Below, piece after piece: positions 5,029 through 14,277 of a DNA stretch of 36,772 nt (positions within the stretch are counted from its first letter, which is position 1; each line of letters opens with the position of its first letter). The stretch covers positions 1 through 36,772 of the IMG/VR virus record IMGVR_UViG_3300025168_000257, one strand, 5' to 3'. The position numbers and the translations under genes are program-made. The notes under the pieces were generated by a model. It was not told the DNA's origin, searched no databases, and worked only from the letters and a program-made list of their open reading frames with translations. The DNA comes from a virus.

Positions 5029-7145
5029 TTATTAATAAAACCGCATTTTTACTCAAAGAGATACCACAGTTTCATCCAGCTAGCGAAGAATATTTATTGT
5101 TTTGGCGAGAGGAGAAAAAACGTTGTATTGAAGGATATTGGGTGGGAGGTGTTTGGATGCCAGGTAATTTATATTTTTATGTAAACTTCTGGACTATACT
5201 TCTTAATAAAACTGCTACATCTAAAACTAAAACTCCTGGCAAGCCTTTCCTTAGGGATCTTGAATGGGAGTTTTTTTATAACTGGTGTGAAGCTAGAGGA
5301 TTTTCTGGATTTAAAGATGATACAGAATTTACCTGTAATAGAGATAGCATAGAAAAAGATAATTATGTACCTGCCTCAGAATATATGCGTAGAACGCATA
5401 AAAAGAATCTAGGATGTCCATTATGGGAGAATGAAGCTAAAAACTTTATGATGATGGGTAGTCGTGGGTTTGGTAAATCTTATTCTGTTGCTGGTGGAGT
5501 TATTGGGCATGAGTTTGTGTTTGATGGTATGAAAGCTTACGATCCTGAGTATGTAGGTAACCCGCCTTCTACAGAAATAGTAGCAGGCGCAGGTGATGCT
5601 AAATATTCAGGAGACATATTAAAAAAGACGCAATTTGGTTTAGATAATTTACCAGGTGGCATAGAAATTGGAGATAAATTCTTTCCCTCTCCTTTTTCTA
5701 AGCAATATGCAGGAAGTTGGTATTCTGGTAAAGAAGTTATTGCAGAATATAAGAAAAAATTAGGCGGTACCTGGAAAGTTATGGGTAGTAAGTCTAAAAT
5801 TAAACATCGTACATTTAAAGATAATGCATTTGCTGCTAATGGTACTCGTCCCGCTGTAATGGTAATGGAAGAGATTGGTATGTTTAATAATCTTAAGGCC
5901 TCGCACGAAGCATCCGTGGAATGTATGAAAAATGGAGCATATAAGTTTGGAAGCTGCATGTATCTAGGTACGGGTGGTGATATGGAGGGTGGAGGTACTC
6001 TAGATGCTAGAGATATGTTTTACAATCCTGACGTATATGATATGATCTCATTTACCGACGAGTGGGAGGACAAGGGTAAAATATCGTATTTTGTACCTGC
6101 GTATAGAGGATTAAATCAGTATAAAGATAGTAATGGTAATACATTAGAGAAGCCAGCTAGAGTATACTTAGATAAGTTTAGAGAAAAACTAAAGAAAAGT
6201 AAAAATTCTAGAAGTGCTCTAGATGCAGAGTTACAAAATAGACCACTTGTACCCTCAGAAGTATTTCTTACTCGTACAGGTAATTTATTTCCAGTGGCAG
6301 ACTTACTAGCTAGACTTGCAGATCTTGAAGCTTCTAACAGAGAAAGAAATCACGACTATGTTGGAGATCTTTATGTAGACTCAGATAGTAATAAAATTAA
6401 GTGGAAACCAAATGCAAAACTATCCCCTATTGTAGATTTCCCTCTTAGAAGTAGTGATCAGCTGTCTGGATGCGTGGTAATATATGAAATGCCTTATGAA
6501 GATTCTGATGGAAAAATTCCTTATGGTATGTATCTTGCAGGAACTGATCCTTATGACCATGATGATTCTACTACATCATCTTTAGGCTCCACTATTATTT
6601 TAAATAAACTTACAAATAGAATTGTAGCAGAATACACAGGAAGGCCCGACACTGCTAACCAATACTATGAAAAAGTTAGAAGATTGCTACATTTTTTTAA
6701 TGCAAAGTGTTTGTATGAAAATGAACGTAAAGGTATGTATCAATATTTAGAGTTTAAAAATCAAACTCATATTTTACTAGATCAACCAGAGGTAATAAAA
6801 GATGTAGTACAGAATAGTAGAGTAAATAGAGGTAAGGGTATGCATATGTCTAAACCACTTAAAGATTATGGAGAAGAATTAATTAAGATGTGGTTACTTG
6901 AAACGTATGAAAAAGAAGAAGGAATATTAAATCTTCATAGGATACGCAGTATACCTTTACTTAAAGAGTTAATAGCATATAATAATACAGGTAACTTTGA
7001 TAGGGTTATGGCATTTATGATGGTGTGCTATCATTTACAAGAAGTGCGAAAGATAAAAGTAGATAAAGAAAACAAAGTAACTACTATATATGATCAAGGT
7101 TTCTGGAATAAATCTTTATTCTCTAGACGTAAAAAGATCTTTTAG
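5025..7145 (+). CDS. terL: Terminase large subunit (TerL)
   Basis: A 706 aa packaging motor. The ATPase part has a Walker A-like P-loop GSRGFGKS (residues 145-152, K151) and a Walker B VMVMEE (278-283, catalytic E283). The C-terminal RNase H-like nuclease has GTDPYDHDDS (D508), LYENERKG (E565) and NFDRVMAF (D659), which are the expected metal-binding acids. The length is typical of large-phage TerL. It cuts the concatemeric genome and pumps DNA through the portal into the prohead. Codon use is AT-rich like its neighbours. The stop codon is embedded in the TTTTAGCTATAAA box that also occurs before the scaffold gene. Confidence 0.95.
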   Translation: MIINKTAFLLKEIPQFHPASEEYLLFWREEKKRCIEGYWVGGVWMPGNLYFYVNFWTILLNKTATSKTKTPGKPFLRDLEWEFFYNWCEARGFSGFKDDTEFTCNRDSIEKDNYVPASEYMRRTHKKNLGCPLWENEAKNFMMMGSRGFGKSYSVAGGVIGHEFVFDGMKAYDPEYVGNPPSTEIVAGAGDAKYSGDILKKTQFGLDNLPGGIEIGDKFFPSPFSKQYAGSWYSGKEVIAEYKKKLGGTWKVMGSKSKIKHRTFKDNAFAANGTRPAVMVMEEIGMFNNLKASHEASVECMKNGAYKFGSCMYLGTGGDMEGGGTLDARDMFYNPDVYDMISFTDEWEDKGKISYFVPAYRGLNQYKDSNGNTLEKPARVYLDKFREKLKKSKNSRSALDAELQNRPLVPSEVFLTRTGNLFPVADLLARLADLEASNRERNHDYVGDLYVDSDSNKIKWKPNAKLSPIVDFPLRSSDQLSGCVVIYEMPYEDSDGKIPYGMYLAGTDPYDHDDSTTSSLGSTIILNKLTNRIVAEYTGRPDTANQYYEKVRRLLHFFNAKCLYENERKGMYQYLEFKNQTHILLDQPEVIKDVVQNSRVNRGKGMHMSKPLKDYGEELIKMWLLETYEKEEGILNLHRIRSIPLLKELIAYNNTGNFDRVMAFMMVCYHLQEVRKIKVDKENKVTTIYDQGFWNKSLFSRRKKIF

Positions 7146-7252
7146 CTATAAACTAAAAAACTAAAAATATAATTTTGTAGATTATTATTTGTTGGTAGTA
7201 ATTAAATTTCTATTTTTGTTTTTTAATTCGCGAATTTAAAAAAATTAATAAT
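7140..7252 (+). promoter_or_regulatory. Late promoter 1 with upstream box and 5' palindrome
   Basis: TTTG at 7188-7191, 19 bases, then TATTTTTG at 7211-7218 fit the Bacteroidota promoter form. TTTTAGCTATAAA (7140-7152) begins 71 bases before the -7 box, and the same 13-mer occurs 72 bases before the promoter at 10703. A perfect 12-base palindrome AATTCGCGAATT (7225-7236) lies at about the transcription start and could be an operator or a 5' hairpin. The ATG follows at 7253. Confidence 0.7.
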
Positions 7253-7666
7253 ATGGCAACAGTAAATGTAACATTGTCTCTTTCTAGTACAGACTTATTT
7301 GCAAAGCAAAATTTAAGTTTTACAGAAACAGACGCATTGTCTCCTGCAGGGGATCAGCAAGTAGTAGCAAAACTGTATTTAACAGGGTCAAGCGTAGAAG
7401 ACAGTATACACATAAAAGCATTAGACGGTACAGACGACAGAGCGTATCTTTATATGAAGAATTTAGCAACAGCCGCAACTGATTATGTAGAGGTATCTGG
7501 ACGAAGATCTGCTATTGGTACAGATTCAAGCGCAAATGACTTTTTTGCAGTTTTAGGGCCTGGTGAATTTTTATTTATACCTATTTCAGATCTATTAACT
7601 GTAGATTTAATACCTGCTGCAGGTAATCCTACAGTAGAGTATATGTTAATGGAGAAAGCGCAATAA
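7253..7666 (+). CDS. Small virion protein, paralogue 1
   Basis: A 137 aa beta-rich protein starting MATVNVTLSLSSTDLFA. It aligns with the next gene product over the whole length. Both have an N-terminal SSTDLF, a central AYLYMKNLA / AYIYAKNLD segment and a GPGEFLFIP / SPGEFMFYP strand before a C-terminal EYMLME / EYLILE. No enzyme motif is visible. Position between TerL and portal suggests a head surface protein; in crAss-like phages a similar slot holds head-fibre proteins, but this is only positional. It is the first gene after the promoter. Confidence 0.65.
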   Translation: MATVNVTLSLSSTDLFAKQNLSFTETDALSPAGDQQVVAKLYLTGSSVEDSIHIKALDGTDDRAYLYMKNLATAATDYVEVSGRRSAIGTDSSANDFFAVLGPGEFLFIPISDLLTVDLIPAAGNPTVEYMLMEKAQ

Positions 7667-7683
7667 TTTAAAAATACAATAAT

Positions 7684-8070
7684 ATGGCAACTTTAAACGC
7701 AACATTTAACATTTCAAGTACAGATTTATTTGACAGTGTTAATATATCAAAAACAGTTACTAAAGCTTTAACTATTGATGGTGATAATCGTCAAGGACTT
7801 ACAGTGGTAAAAACAGCTAATGATGCTGATTTACCTTTAACTGTAGAAAATTTATCTGGTACTACTGGTGGTGGTAAAAAAGCTTATATCTACGCAAAAA
7901 ATTTAGATTCTACAGCAGATTTAATATTTAAAGATGATGGAGATGCAGTATTTGCAAAATTAAGCCCAGGAGAGTTTATGTTTTACCCTTCAGCAGACAA
8001 CACTACAATAAAAGTTAGAGGGTCCGCAGGTACTCCTCTTTGTGAATACCTTATATTAGAAGTAGACTAA
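7684..8070 (+). CDS. Small virion protein, paralogue 2
   Basis: A 128 aa protein, clearly the product of duplication of the preceding gene: MATLNATFNISSTDLFD at the N-terminus, AYIYAKNLDSTADLIF in the middle and LSPGEFMFYPSADNTTIKV near the end. It carries a glycine-rich insertion (TTGGGKK) not present in its partner. The spacing to its neighbours is 17 and 9 bases, so it is co-translated with them. It is likely a head decoration or head-fibre subunit that forms a hetero- or homo-oligomer. No domain name can be given. Confidence 0.65.
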   Translation: MATLNATFNISSTDLFDSVNISKTVTKALTIDGDNRQGLTVVKTANDADLPLTVENLSGTTGGGKKAYIYAKNLDSTADLIFKDDGDAVFAKLSPGEFMFYPSADNTTIKVRGSAGTPLCEYLILEVD

Positions 8071-8079
8071 AACTAATTT

Positions 8080-10458
8080 ATGCCTCATATAGATTTTCCC
8101 AGACAAAAACTGAGCCGAAGAAAAAAGACTCAGAAATGGGGAGAAGAATGCATAGAATCTGCTTTAGGTTTAATAGGTATTTATGATCATACAAGACGTA
8201 GTTCTCGTTTTAAGAAAAAACGAAACTACGATCTTTATAACGGTAAGTTTGACAAGAAAGATCTTGAGTATGTGACAGACCCGTTAGGCCTAGGTGGAGT
8301 AGCAGAACTTCCCGCTTCCTTGCAGTATTACGATGTAGCGTCTCCAATTTTTAATCTTCTTTTAGGAGAAGAAACTAAGAGAGCATTTAGCTATGTAGTA
8401 AGATCTGTCAATGAGGAAGCTATTGGCCAGAAAGAAGAAGAAAAAAAGAAAGCTGTAGTAGGTGTGTTTCAAGGCCTAATGCAAAAATCTATGGATGCCT
8501 TTATGCAAGGGCAACAACAGAAACCCTCTAATGAGGAGGAGATGCAACAGCTTATGGCTGAGGCTCAGGAAAATATCCCTGAAGAACTTAAAAGAATACA
8601 AAAATATTTTGACTATGATTTTCAAGATATGAATGAATCAGTGGCTCACAAGCTGCTTACATATTTTGAAAAACAACAAAAATTAAAAACTAAATTTAAT
8701 AGGGGGTGGGAAGATGCTCTTATTGCAGGGGAAGAAATTTACTGTATAGAAGAAGTTTCTAATGAGCCTGTTGTAAGAAATGTTAATCCTTTAGAATTTT
8801 ATTGTTTATTACCTCACAATTCAGATTTAGTAGATCACGCAGATATTATTGTAGAAGATACATGGATGTCTGTAAATACTATTATAGATAACTACTATGA
8901 AGATTTAAGTGCCACACAAATAGATAAACTAGAAAGAGAACATGGAAATAGAAGTTCTATGGAAAGTAATAGTTTATTAAATTACCCAAGTGAGCAAAAA
9001 CTATATGTCGAAAATAGAGAAGGTGATGATAGTAATGTATTTAATTACTATGATCAAGATGGAAACATTCGGGTTACAAAAGTAGTTTGGAAATCTATGC
9101 GTAAGTTAGGTAAACTAACTTATGTTGATGAATTAGGCATGCCTCAAGAAACTATTGTGTCTGAAGGATATAAAGTAGATATTGATGCAGGAGAAGAAAT
9201 AGAACATATTTGGGTAAGTGAGTATTGGGAAGGAACTAAATTAGGAGAAGATATTTACATACATATACGACCTAGACCTAATCAGTTTAGACATATGGAT
9301 AATCTTTCTATTTGTAGTTCTGGTTATGTAGGAACAATTTATAATTCAAATAACTCACAATCTGTTTCTTTAATGGACAGACTAGTTCCTTGGATATATC
9401 TGTATATAACAATGTGGTATAGACTTGAATTGTCTATTGCTGCAAACCAAGGTAAAATAGCACTAATAGATTTATCTTTAATTCCTGATGGATGGGAGGT
9501 AGAGAAGTGGATGTACTATGCACAATCAATGAAGTTTGGTTTTGTAGACTCATTTAACGAAGGTAAAAAAGGACAATCAACTGGTAAACTTGCAGGTAAT
9601 ATATCTACACAAAACAAAGTGATGGATATGGAAACTGGTAATTTTATTCAGCAACATGTACAGTTATTAGATTTTGTAGAACAAAAAATACATACTTTAT
9701 CAGGAGTAACTCCTCAAAGAATGGGAGCTATATCAAATTCTGAACTAGTAGGTAACACTCAAAGAGCTGTAGTACAATCATCTCATATCACTGAAAAATT
9801 ATTTGAAATCCATAACGAAACTAAAATTAGAGTTATGGAAACTTTATTAAATGTATCTAAAGATTTATATAAAGGTAAGACAAAAAGATTCCAGTATATG
9901 ACAGATGAACTAGCTAATGTAGTATTCTCTATGCAGGGAGACCAGATTGCTAATTCAGAATACGGTTTATTTGTTTCTAATTCTGCTAGAGATACAATGG
10001 CACTTGACGCATTAAAACAACTTACTCATGCAGCTCTACAAAATGATAAAATATCTTTATCAGATGTTATTGGTATTTATAACTCAAATTCTTTATCGGA
10101 TACAAGAATTAAACTTAAACAAGCTGAACAAGAAAATAAACAGCAGCAAGCCCAAATGCAAGAACAACAAATGCAAATGCAGCAACAACAGCAACAACAG
10201 CAAATGCAGTTCGAGTTAGAAAAAGAAAATAGAGAAGATGCTCGTAATAGTGAAGACAATAATACAAAAATTGAAGTAGCTAGAATGTCTGCCCAGTCTA
10301 AGAATATGGATAGAGATCTTAACAATAACCAAATTCGCGACGACATAGATTTAGCAAAACTTCAGCTTGAGAGAGAAAAACTTCAAGTGGGTACAGCTTT
10401 AAAACAAAGAGAGTTAAACATAAAAAGTAAAGATGCCGACACCAAACGAAATAGTTAA
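8080..10458 (+). CDS. Portal protein
   Basis: A 792 aa protein immediately downstream of TerL and its small partners, and upstream of the scaffold and capsid genes; this order and size fit a portal. The N-terminal part (KKRNYDLYNGKFDKKDLEYVTDP) resembles the entry helices of phage portals. The core has the mixed alpha/beta pattern around YYDVASPIFNLLLGEE and IHTLSGVTPQRMGAISN. The C-terminal 130 residues are a glutamine-rich helix (QQAQMQEQQMQMQ...) followed by charged coiled coil, as in portals with a long crown or barrel. It forms the dodecameric ring at the capsid vertex that TerL uses for packaging and that joins the tail. Confidence 0.8.
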   Translation: MPHIDFPRQKLSRRKKTQKWGEECIESALGLIGIYDHTRRSSRFKKKRNYDLYNGKFDKKDLEYVTDPLGLGGVAELPASLQYYDVASPIFNLLLGEETKRAFSYVVRSVNEEAIGQKEEEKKKAVVGVFQGLMQKSMDAFMQGQQQKPSNEEEMQQLMAEAQENIPEELKRIQKYFDYDFQDMNESVAHKLLTYFEKQQKLKTKFNRGWEDALIAGEEIYCIEEVSNEPVVRNVNPLEFYCLLPHNSDLVDHADIIVEDTWMSVNTIIDNYYEDLSATQIDKLEREHGNRSSMESNSLLNYPSEQKLYVENREGDDSNVFNYYDQDGNIRVTKVVWKSMRKLGKLTYVDELGMPQETIVSEGYKVDIDAGEEIEHIWVSEYWEGTKLGEDIYIHIRPRPNQFRHMDNLSICSSGYVGTIYNSNNSQSVSLMDRLVPWIYLYITMWYRLELSIAANQGKIALIDLSLIPDGWEVEKWMYYAQSMKFGFVDSFNEGKKGQSTGKLAGNISTQNKVMDMETGNFIQQHVQLLDFVEQKIHTLSGVTPQRMGAISNSELVGNTQRAVVQSSHITEKLFEIHNETKIRVMETLLNVSKDLYKGKTKRFQYMTDELANVVFSMQGDQIANSEYGLFVSNSARDTMALDALKQLTHAALQNDKISLSDVIGIYNSNSLSDTRIKLKQAEQENKQQQAQMQEQQMQMQQQQQQQQMQFELEKENREDARNSEDNNTKIEVARMSAQSKNMDRDLNNNQIRDDIDLAKLQLEREKLQVGTALKQRELNIKSKDADTKRNS

Positions 10459-10606
10459 TAGTTTTTTGGAAGATAAGGTTGCTGATGCTTTAGATTTTAT
10501 GATTAATAAAAAAGCTTCTGCAGAAACTATATATGACGGTATTAAATTAAATCGTCAGAGAATAGAAGAAGAAACTCAAAAAAAGCAAAAAGATAATTTT
10601 ATGTAA
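10433..10606 (+). CDS. Small protein overlapping the portal end, 57 aa
   Basis: The frame starts at ATG 10433 (MPTPNEIVNSFLEDKVADAL) inside the end of the portal gene (26-base overlap, other frame) and stops at 10606. The chain is helical throughout, with amphipathic segments and a charged, coiled-coil-like tail EEETQKKQKDNFM. The position between portal and scaffold suggests a head assembly accessory. No motif is recognised. Confidence 0.55.
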   Translation: MPTPNEIVNSFLEDKVADALDFMINKKASAETIYDGIKLNRQRIEEETQKKQKDNFM

Positions 10607-10630
10607 TAAAATATAATATTTAAAATTATA

Positions 10631-10731
10631 TTTTAGCTATAAAATAAAAATAATTTTAGCTACACTGTAGTGACAAGGTGTTGTATACTAACTTAAATTA
10701 ATTATTTTTGTCACTTAATAAACAAAACTCT
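10631..10731 (+). promoter_or_regulatory. Late promoter 2 with upstream box
   Basis: TTG at 10681-10683, 19 bases, then TATTTTTG at 10703-10710 match the Bacteroidota -33/-7 pattern. TTTTAGCTATAAA at 10631-10643 lies 72 bases before the -7 box, and a second partial copy TTTTAGCTA is at 10654-10662. It drives the scaffold and capsid genes. The -7 box contains the TTG that a naive reading takes as the start codon of the next gene. Confidence 0.7.
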
Positions 10732-11892
10732 ATGGCAATAGAAGATAACATTTTAGAAGGATTGGATTTAAGTGTGTTAGATAGTCTAACCACTAATCCA
10801 AAAGAAGAAGAGAAACAGCAAGAGGCTGTTAGTGGAGAAACTAAAGTAGAAGAAGAGCCTAGTATTTTTAACCCAGAAGCAGGATTAAAAATTCAAGAAG
10901 TTGACGAACTGCCTGAGGTAGCACCCAAAGAAGAAAAAAAAGAAGATCAACCCGATGAACCTAAAGCAGAGGATACTAAAGAAGATGCAGAGGAAGAAGT
11001 TCCAGAAGTGTCTGAGGAAAGCAAAACTGAGGAAGAGCCTCAGTCAGAGCCTATCCTTAAAGTATTTGCAGAAGTTCAACGAGAAAATGGTTTAATAGAT
11101 TTTAAGGATGATGAGTTTGAAGACTCTGAAGAATGGTTATTAAATAAAGTGCAAGACACTATAGATTCAAAAGTATTAGAATACAAAGAATCTATGCCTG
11201 AAGAAATTAAATATTTATTAGAAAACCATGAGGATGGAGTTAACATGTACGATTTATTACAATCAGATGTACAACAAAAAACATATGACTCTATAGATAA
11301 AGATAAGTTGTCTGATAGCCAATCCTTACAGAAAAAATTAGTTCGAGATTTACTAAGTGTAAATGGTTTTTCTCAAACACAAATTGAAAGAAAAGTTGCG
11401 AGGTACGAAGATGCAGGAGTTCTTTTAGATGAAGCTGAAGAAGCTTTAAGTACTTTACAGGATGTTCAAAAACAACAAAAAGAACAATTGATAGTAAAGC
11501 AAAAAGAAGAACAAAAGCAAAGAGTGGAATCGCATAAAGCTTGGCTAGGAGATTTAAAAACTCATATAGACAAGAAAGACGAAATTCTTCCTGGGTTTAA
11601 TTTAAACCCAAAAGATAAAAATGTACTGTATAACGGTATAACTAAATTAGACAGGAATGGAGAAAATGAAATCATGAGAATGAGGAAAAAAGATCCAGAG
11701 TTTGATTTAAAAATAGCATATTTAGCGACAGTCCTTAAGTGGGATTTTTCAGCGTTTGAACGTCAGTCAACAACTAAATCAACACGGAAGTTGGCAGACG
11801 CGATAAAGAGTACGAAGAAAACTGGTTCCAGACCAAGTAGAGGTACTTCGAATAATGTTGATTTTGGCACTATGAGAAAATCTCTGCGATAG
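10732..11892 (+). CDS. Probable scaffold protein
   Basis: I start the protein at ATG 10732 (MAIEDNILEG, 386 aa) because the upstream TTG at 10708 falls inside the -7 box. Residues about 20-115 are strongly acidic and proline/lysine rich (EEEPSIFNPEAGL, EKKEDQPDEPKAED), as in many scaffolds. A long coiled coil follows (about 225-275: LQDVQKQQKEQLIVKQKEEQ). The C-terminus is basic (STRKLADAIKSTKKTGSRPS), which in scaffolds is the part that binds the capsid. It lies directly upstream of the capsid gene. Function is by position and composition; no catalytic protease motif is seen. Confidence 0.6.
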   Translation: MAIEDNILEGLDLSVLDSLTTNPKEEEKQQEAVSGETKVEEEPSIFNPEAGLKIQEVDELPEVAPKEEKKEDQPDEPKAEDTKEDAEEEVPEVSEESKTEEEPQSEPILKVFAEVQRENGLIDFKDDEFEDSEEWLLNKVQDTIDSKVLEYKESMPEEIKYLLENHEDGVNMYDLLQSDVQQKTYDSIDKDKLSDSQSLQKKLVRDLLSVNGFSQTQIERKVARYEDAGVLLDEAEEALSTLQDVQKQQKEQLIVKQKEEQKQRVESHKAWLGDLKTHIDKKDEILPGFNLNPKDKNVLYNGITKLDRNGENEIMRMRKKDPEFDLKIAYLATVLKWDFSAFERQSTTKSTRKLADAIKSTKKTGSRPSRGTSNNVDFGTMRKSLR

Positions 11893-11942
11893 GAGCTACT
11901 TATTTATAAACAACAACAAGTAATAATTAAATTAAATTAAAA

Positions 11943-13379
11943 ATGGCAACAAACGCAATTAGTTCATTACAATTGTACTCTCCGAAAAGCTGGTCTGGTC
12001 TTACAACTGAGAACCACTTAGGGAGTGTATTTGCACAAGAACCAACTTTAGTATCAAATATTATTAGTAGAGTTTTTGGCCTAAATCAATACGCTGGTTT
12101 AGATTATTTTTTATCAATCGGTGGAGGAGATCAAGAGCTTCCAGATGATAATGATTTTGAGTGGTACCTAAAAGGGGACGACGAAAGAGCTCTACCTATT
12201 ATGACAAGTATTACCTCTCAAGGTGCTAATGGGGCAACTATCCTTTTAGTATTAGGAGAACGATACTTTGCTAAAACTGACAAACTTGTTTTAGATGACG
12301 GTGAAACAGCTTTACGTGTTATGGAAGAGCCTTATGCTCAAGGTACAAATTATGTGTACCCATGTCAAACAATGGTATTTTCTAGTTCTGCTGTTGCAGA
12401 TTCTTTATTGGCTGCAGGGGCTAGAGTAAGTAAGGAGTATTCTCCACAAGAAAGAACATTGAACAGAACTTATGGTGAAACAAGCTATACTTCTCCGTTC
12501 AAAATGCGTAATGCAATGTCTTTCTTATCTAAGACTTATACTATTCCTGGAAACATGCACCAACGTCCTTTAGTTATTGAGATGATGGATCCTAAGTCTA
12601 ACAAGACTACTAAGATCTGGACTCAGTATGCAGAGTATGAGTTCATGTGTCAGTGGATGAAAGAAAAAGAAAGAATGTTATTCTTCTCTAAATCTAACAA
12701 ACAAGCAAATGGAACTTACAACATGATGGGTGACTCAGGTACTCCAATCATTGAAGGTGCAGGTATCCGTGAGCAAATATCACCTTCTTACAAATTCAAT
12801 TATAATGAGTTTACAATCGACTTCTTAGAAGATGTATTATTAAACTTATCTATTAATATACTTCCAGAAGATCAACGTCACTTTGTAGCGTTTACAGGTG
12901 AAAGAGGTATGGTACAATTCCATAGAGCTCTTGAAAACCACGCTGCTAGATTCCAACCATTAGACTCTAAGAGAATTGGTGGAGCAGGACAAAACTTATC
13001 TTTCCAAGGTCAGTACAGAGAGTTTATGGGACCACAAGGTATCCGATTTACTTTAGTTCACTTACCAATGTATGACAACGAAGTTCGTAACCGTATTGCA
13101 CACCCTAAAGGTGGTTATACTGAATCTTACCGATACACTATCCTAAACATGGGTACTTCAGGTGGAGAAAAGAATATTCGTAGAGTATATCCTAAAGGAC
13201 GTAAAGAATTAATGTGGCACGTAGCTGGTTCTACTTCTCCACTTGGTCCAAACACTGCGTTTTCTAAAGGATCTGCATCAGCGGTAGATGGTTATCAATT
13301 ATTCGCTCAAGCTCAACAAGGTGTGCTTATTGCAAACCCAATGTCTTGTGCAGAATTGATTTACAATTCTACTATCTAA
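11943..13379 (+). CDS. Probable major capsid protein
   Basis: A 478 aa protein following the scaffold, the usual place of the capsid protein. Length fits HK97-fold proteins of large Bacteroidota phages. It has long loops and mixed beta structure: a segment with LPDDNDFEWYLKGDDERALP near the N-terminus and a C-terminus ending CAELIYNSTI. Codon use differs from its neighbours: TTC, AAC and TAC endings are frequent, for example between 12600 and 13370, while the tail genes prefer TTT, AAT and TAT. Such bias is typical of the most highly translated gene of a phage. No signal or membrane segment is present. The gene is likely expressed from the promoter at 10703. Confidence 0.8.
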   Translation: MATNAISSLQLYSPKSWSGLTTENHLGSVFAQEPTLVSNIISRVFGLNQYAGLDYFLSIGGGDQELPDDNDFEWYLKGDDERALPIMTSITSQGANGATILLVLGERYFAKTDKLVLDDGETALRVMEEPYAQGTNYVYPCQTMVFSSSAVADSLLAAGARVSKEYSPQERTLNRTYGETSYTSPFKMRNAMSFLSKTYTIPGNMHQRPLVIEMMDPKSNKTTKIWTQYAEYEFMCQWMKEKERMLFFSKSNKQANGTYNMMGDSGTPIIEGAGIREQISPSYKFNYNEFTIDFLEDVLLNLSINILPEDQRHFVAFTGERGMVQFHRALENHAARFQPLDSKRIGGAGQNLSFQGQYREFMGPQGIRFTLVHLPMYDNEVRNRIAHPKGGYTESYRYTILNMGTSGGEKNIRRVYPKGRKELMWHVAGSTSPLGPNTAFSKGSASAVDGYQLFAQAQQGVLIANPMSCAELIYNSTI

Positions 13380-13412
13380 TAAAAATTAAATTAATTATAA
13401 ACACAAAAGAAG

Positions 13413-14276
13413 ATGGCAAAAGCAAGAAAAGCTACCACAAATGAAGTTAATACTTCTACTATGGTGATGAAGGAAGAAAGTGTTTCTAAAAGTAAAGTTA
13501 CGTTAAAACCTATAAAGAAGCATGGATGGCTCCCCGACGATCACGACGGGAGCATCCGTTATTCTAAATGTTTTGAGAGATTGACAGTTCAATCTCAGCG
13601 TGGCACAGGAGTTTTGAATACTGGGTTAACTGAAGAAGACGAACGTCGACTTGAGTCTAAAATGAACATGTCTTCAGGAACACTATCTAGATACAATACA
13701 GATTATTGGAATAAATTCTACATAGATGTACCTAAAGAAGGTAAACAATTAGATTTAAAAAACCCAAAGGATGAACTTATCTACTTTATATTATCAGCTC
13801 ATCAAAGAGTTGCAAATTCTGAAATGGAAAGATTTGATTCCCCATTTGCAGAGTATGTAATGACTTCTGTTGAGCAGGAAGCTAAAGTAGAAAATAAGAA
13901 ATCTAAACTTAAACGTAAGGCTTACAAAGTATTTAGTGCAATGAATACTACAGAAATGAAAGATGTTCTTAAAGTTATTGGTAAACGAGCTGGAGACGAT
14001 TCGTCTGTAGACTTTGTTGAATCACAACTGGATAAAATTGTAACAGATAATCCACAAGAATTTTTAAATACTGTAGAGGACCCAACATTTAAAATGAGAG
14101 CATTTATTGATGATTGTTTATCATCAAGAGTTCTTGTAAAAAGTGGTACTAAATATCAACTTCCTGGTGGAGATACTGTAGGATTTACGCTTGAGCAAAC
14201 GATTGAATACTTACAAAATCCTGATAATCAGGAAGTGTATTTAGATTTGAAAGGTAAAATGTCTATAGCAAAATAA
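13413..14276 (+). CDS. Virion-associated protein, 287 aa
   Basis: A basic N-terminus (MAKARKATTNEVNTS) is followed by a conserved-looking part: HGWLPDDHDGSIRYSKCFER (residues about 38-57), then LTEEDERRLESKMNMSSGTL and YWNKFYIDVPKEG. The C-terminal half is helical and ends in a beta-rich QLPGGDTVGFTLEQTIEYLQ. It sits between capsid and connector genes, 33 bases after the former and 1 base before the latter. It is probably a structural or head completion protein. I do not recognise a family by name. Confidence 0.6.
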   Translation: MAKARKATTNEVNTSTMVMKEESVSKSKVTLKPIKKHGWLPDDHDGSIRYSKCFERLTVQSQRGTGVLNTGLTEEDERRLESKMNMSSGTLSRYNTDYWNKFYIDVPKEGKQLDLKNPKDELIYFILSAHQRVANSEMERFDSPFAEYVMTSVEQEAKVENKKSKLKRKAYKVFSAMNTTEMKDVLKVIGKRAGDDSSVDFVESQLDKIVTDNPQEFLNTVEDPTFKMRAFIDDCLSSRVLVKSGTKYQLPGGDTVGFTLEQTIEYLQNPDNQEVYLDLKGKMSIAK

Positions 14277-14277
14277 T

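Noticed and set aside
10077-10346. Minus-strand Cys-rich 89 aa frame
   Set aside because: It is the reverse reading of the CAG/CAA codons of the portal gene, which give Cys and Ile runs; no independent signals.
10708-10731. TTG start for the scaffold protein
   Set aside because: The TTG is part of the TATTTTTG -7 box; the ATG at 10732 lies downstream of the expected transcription start.
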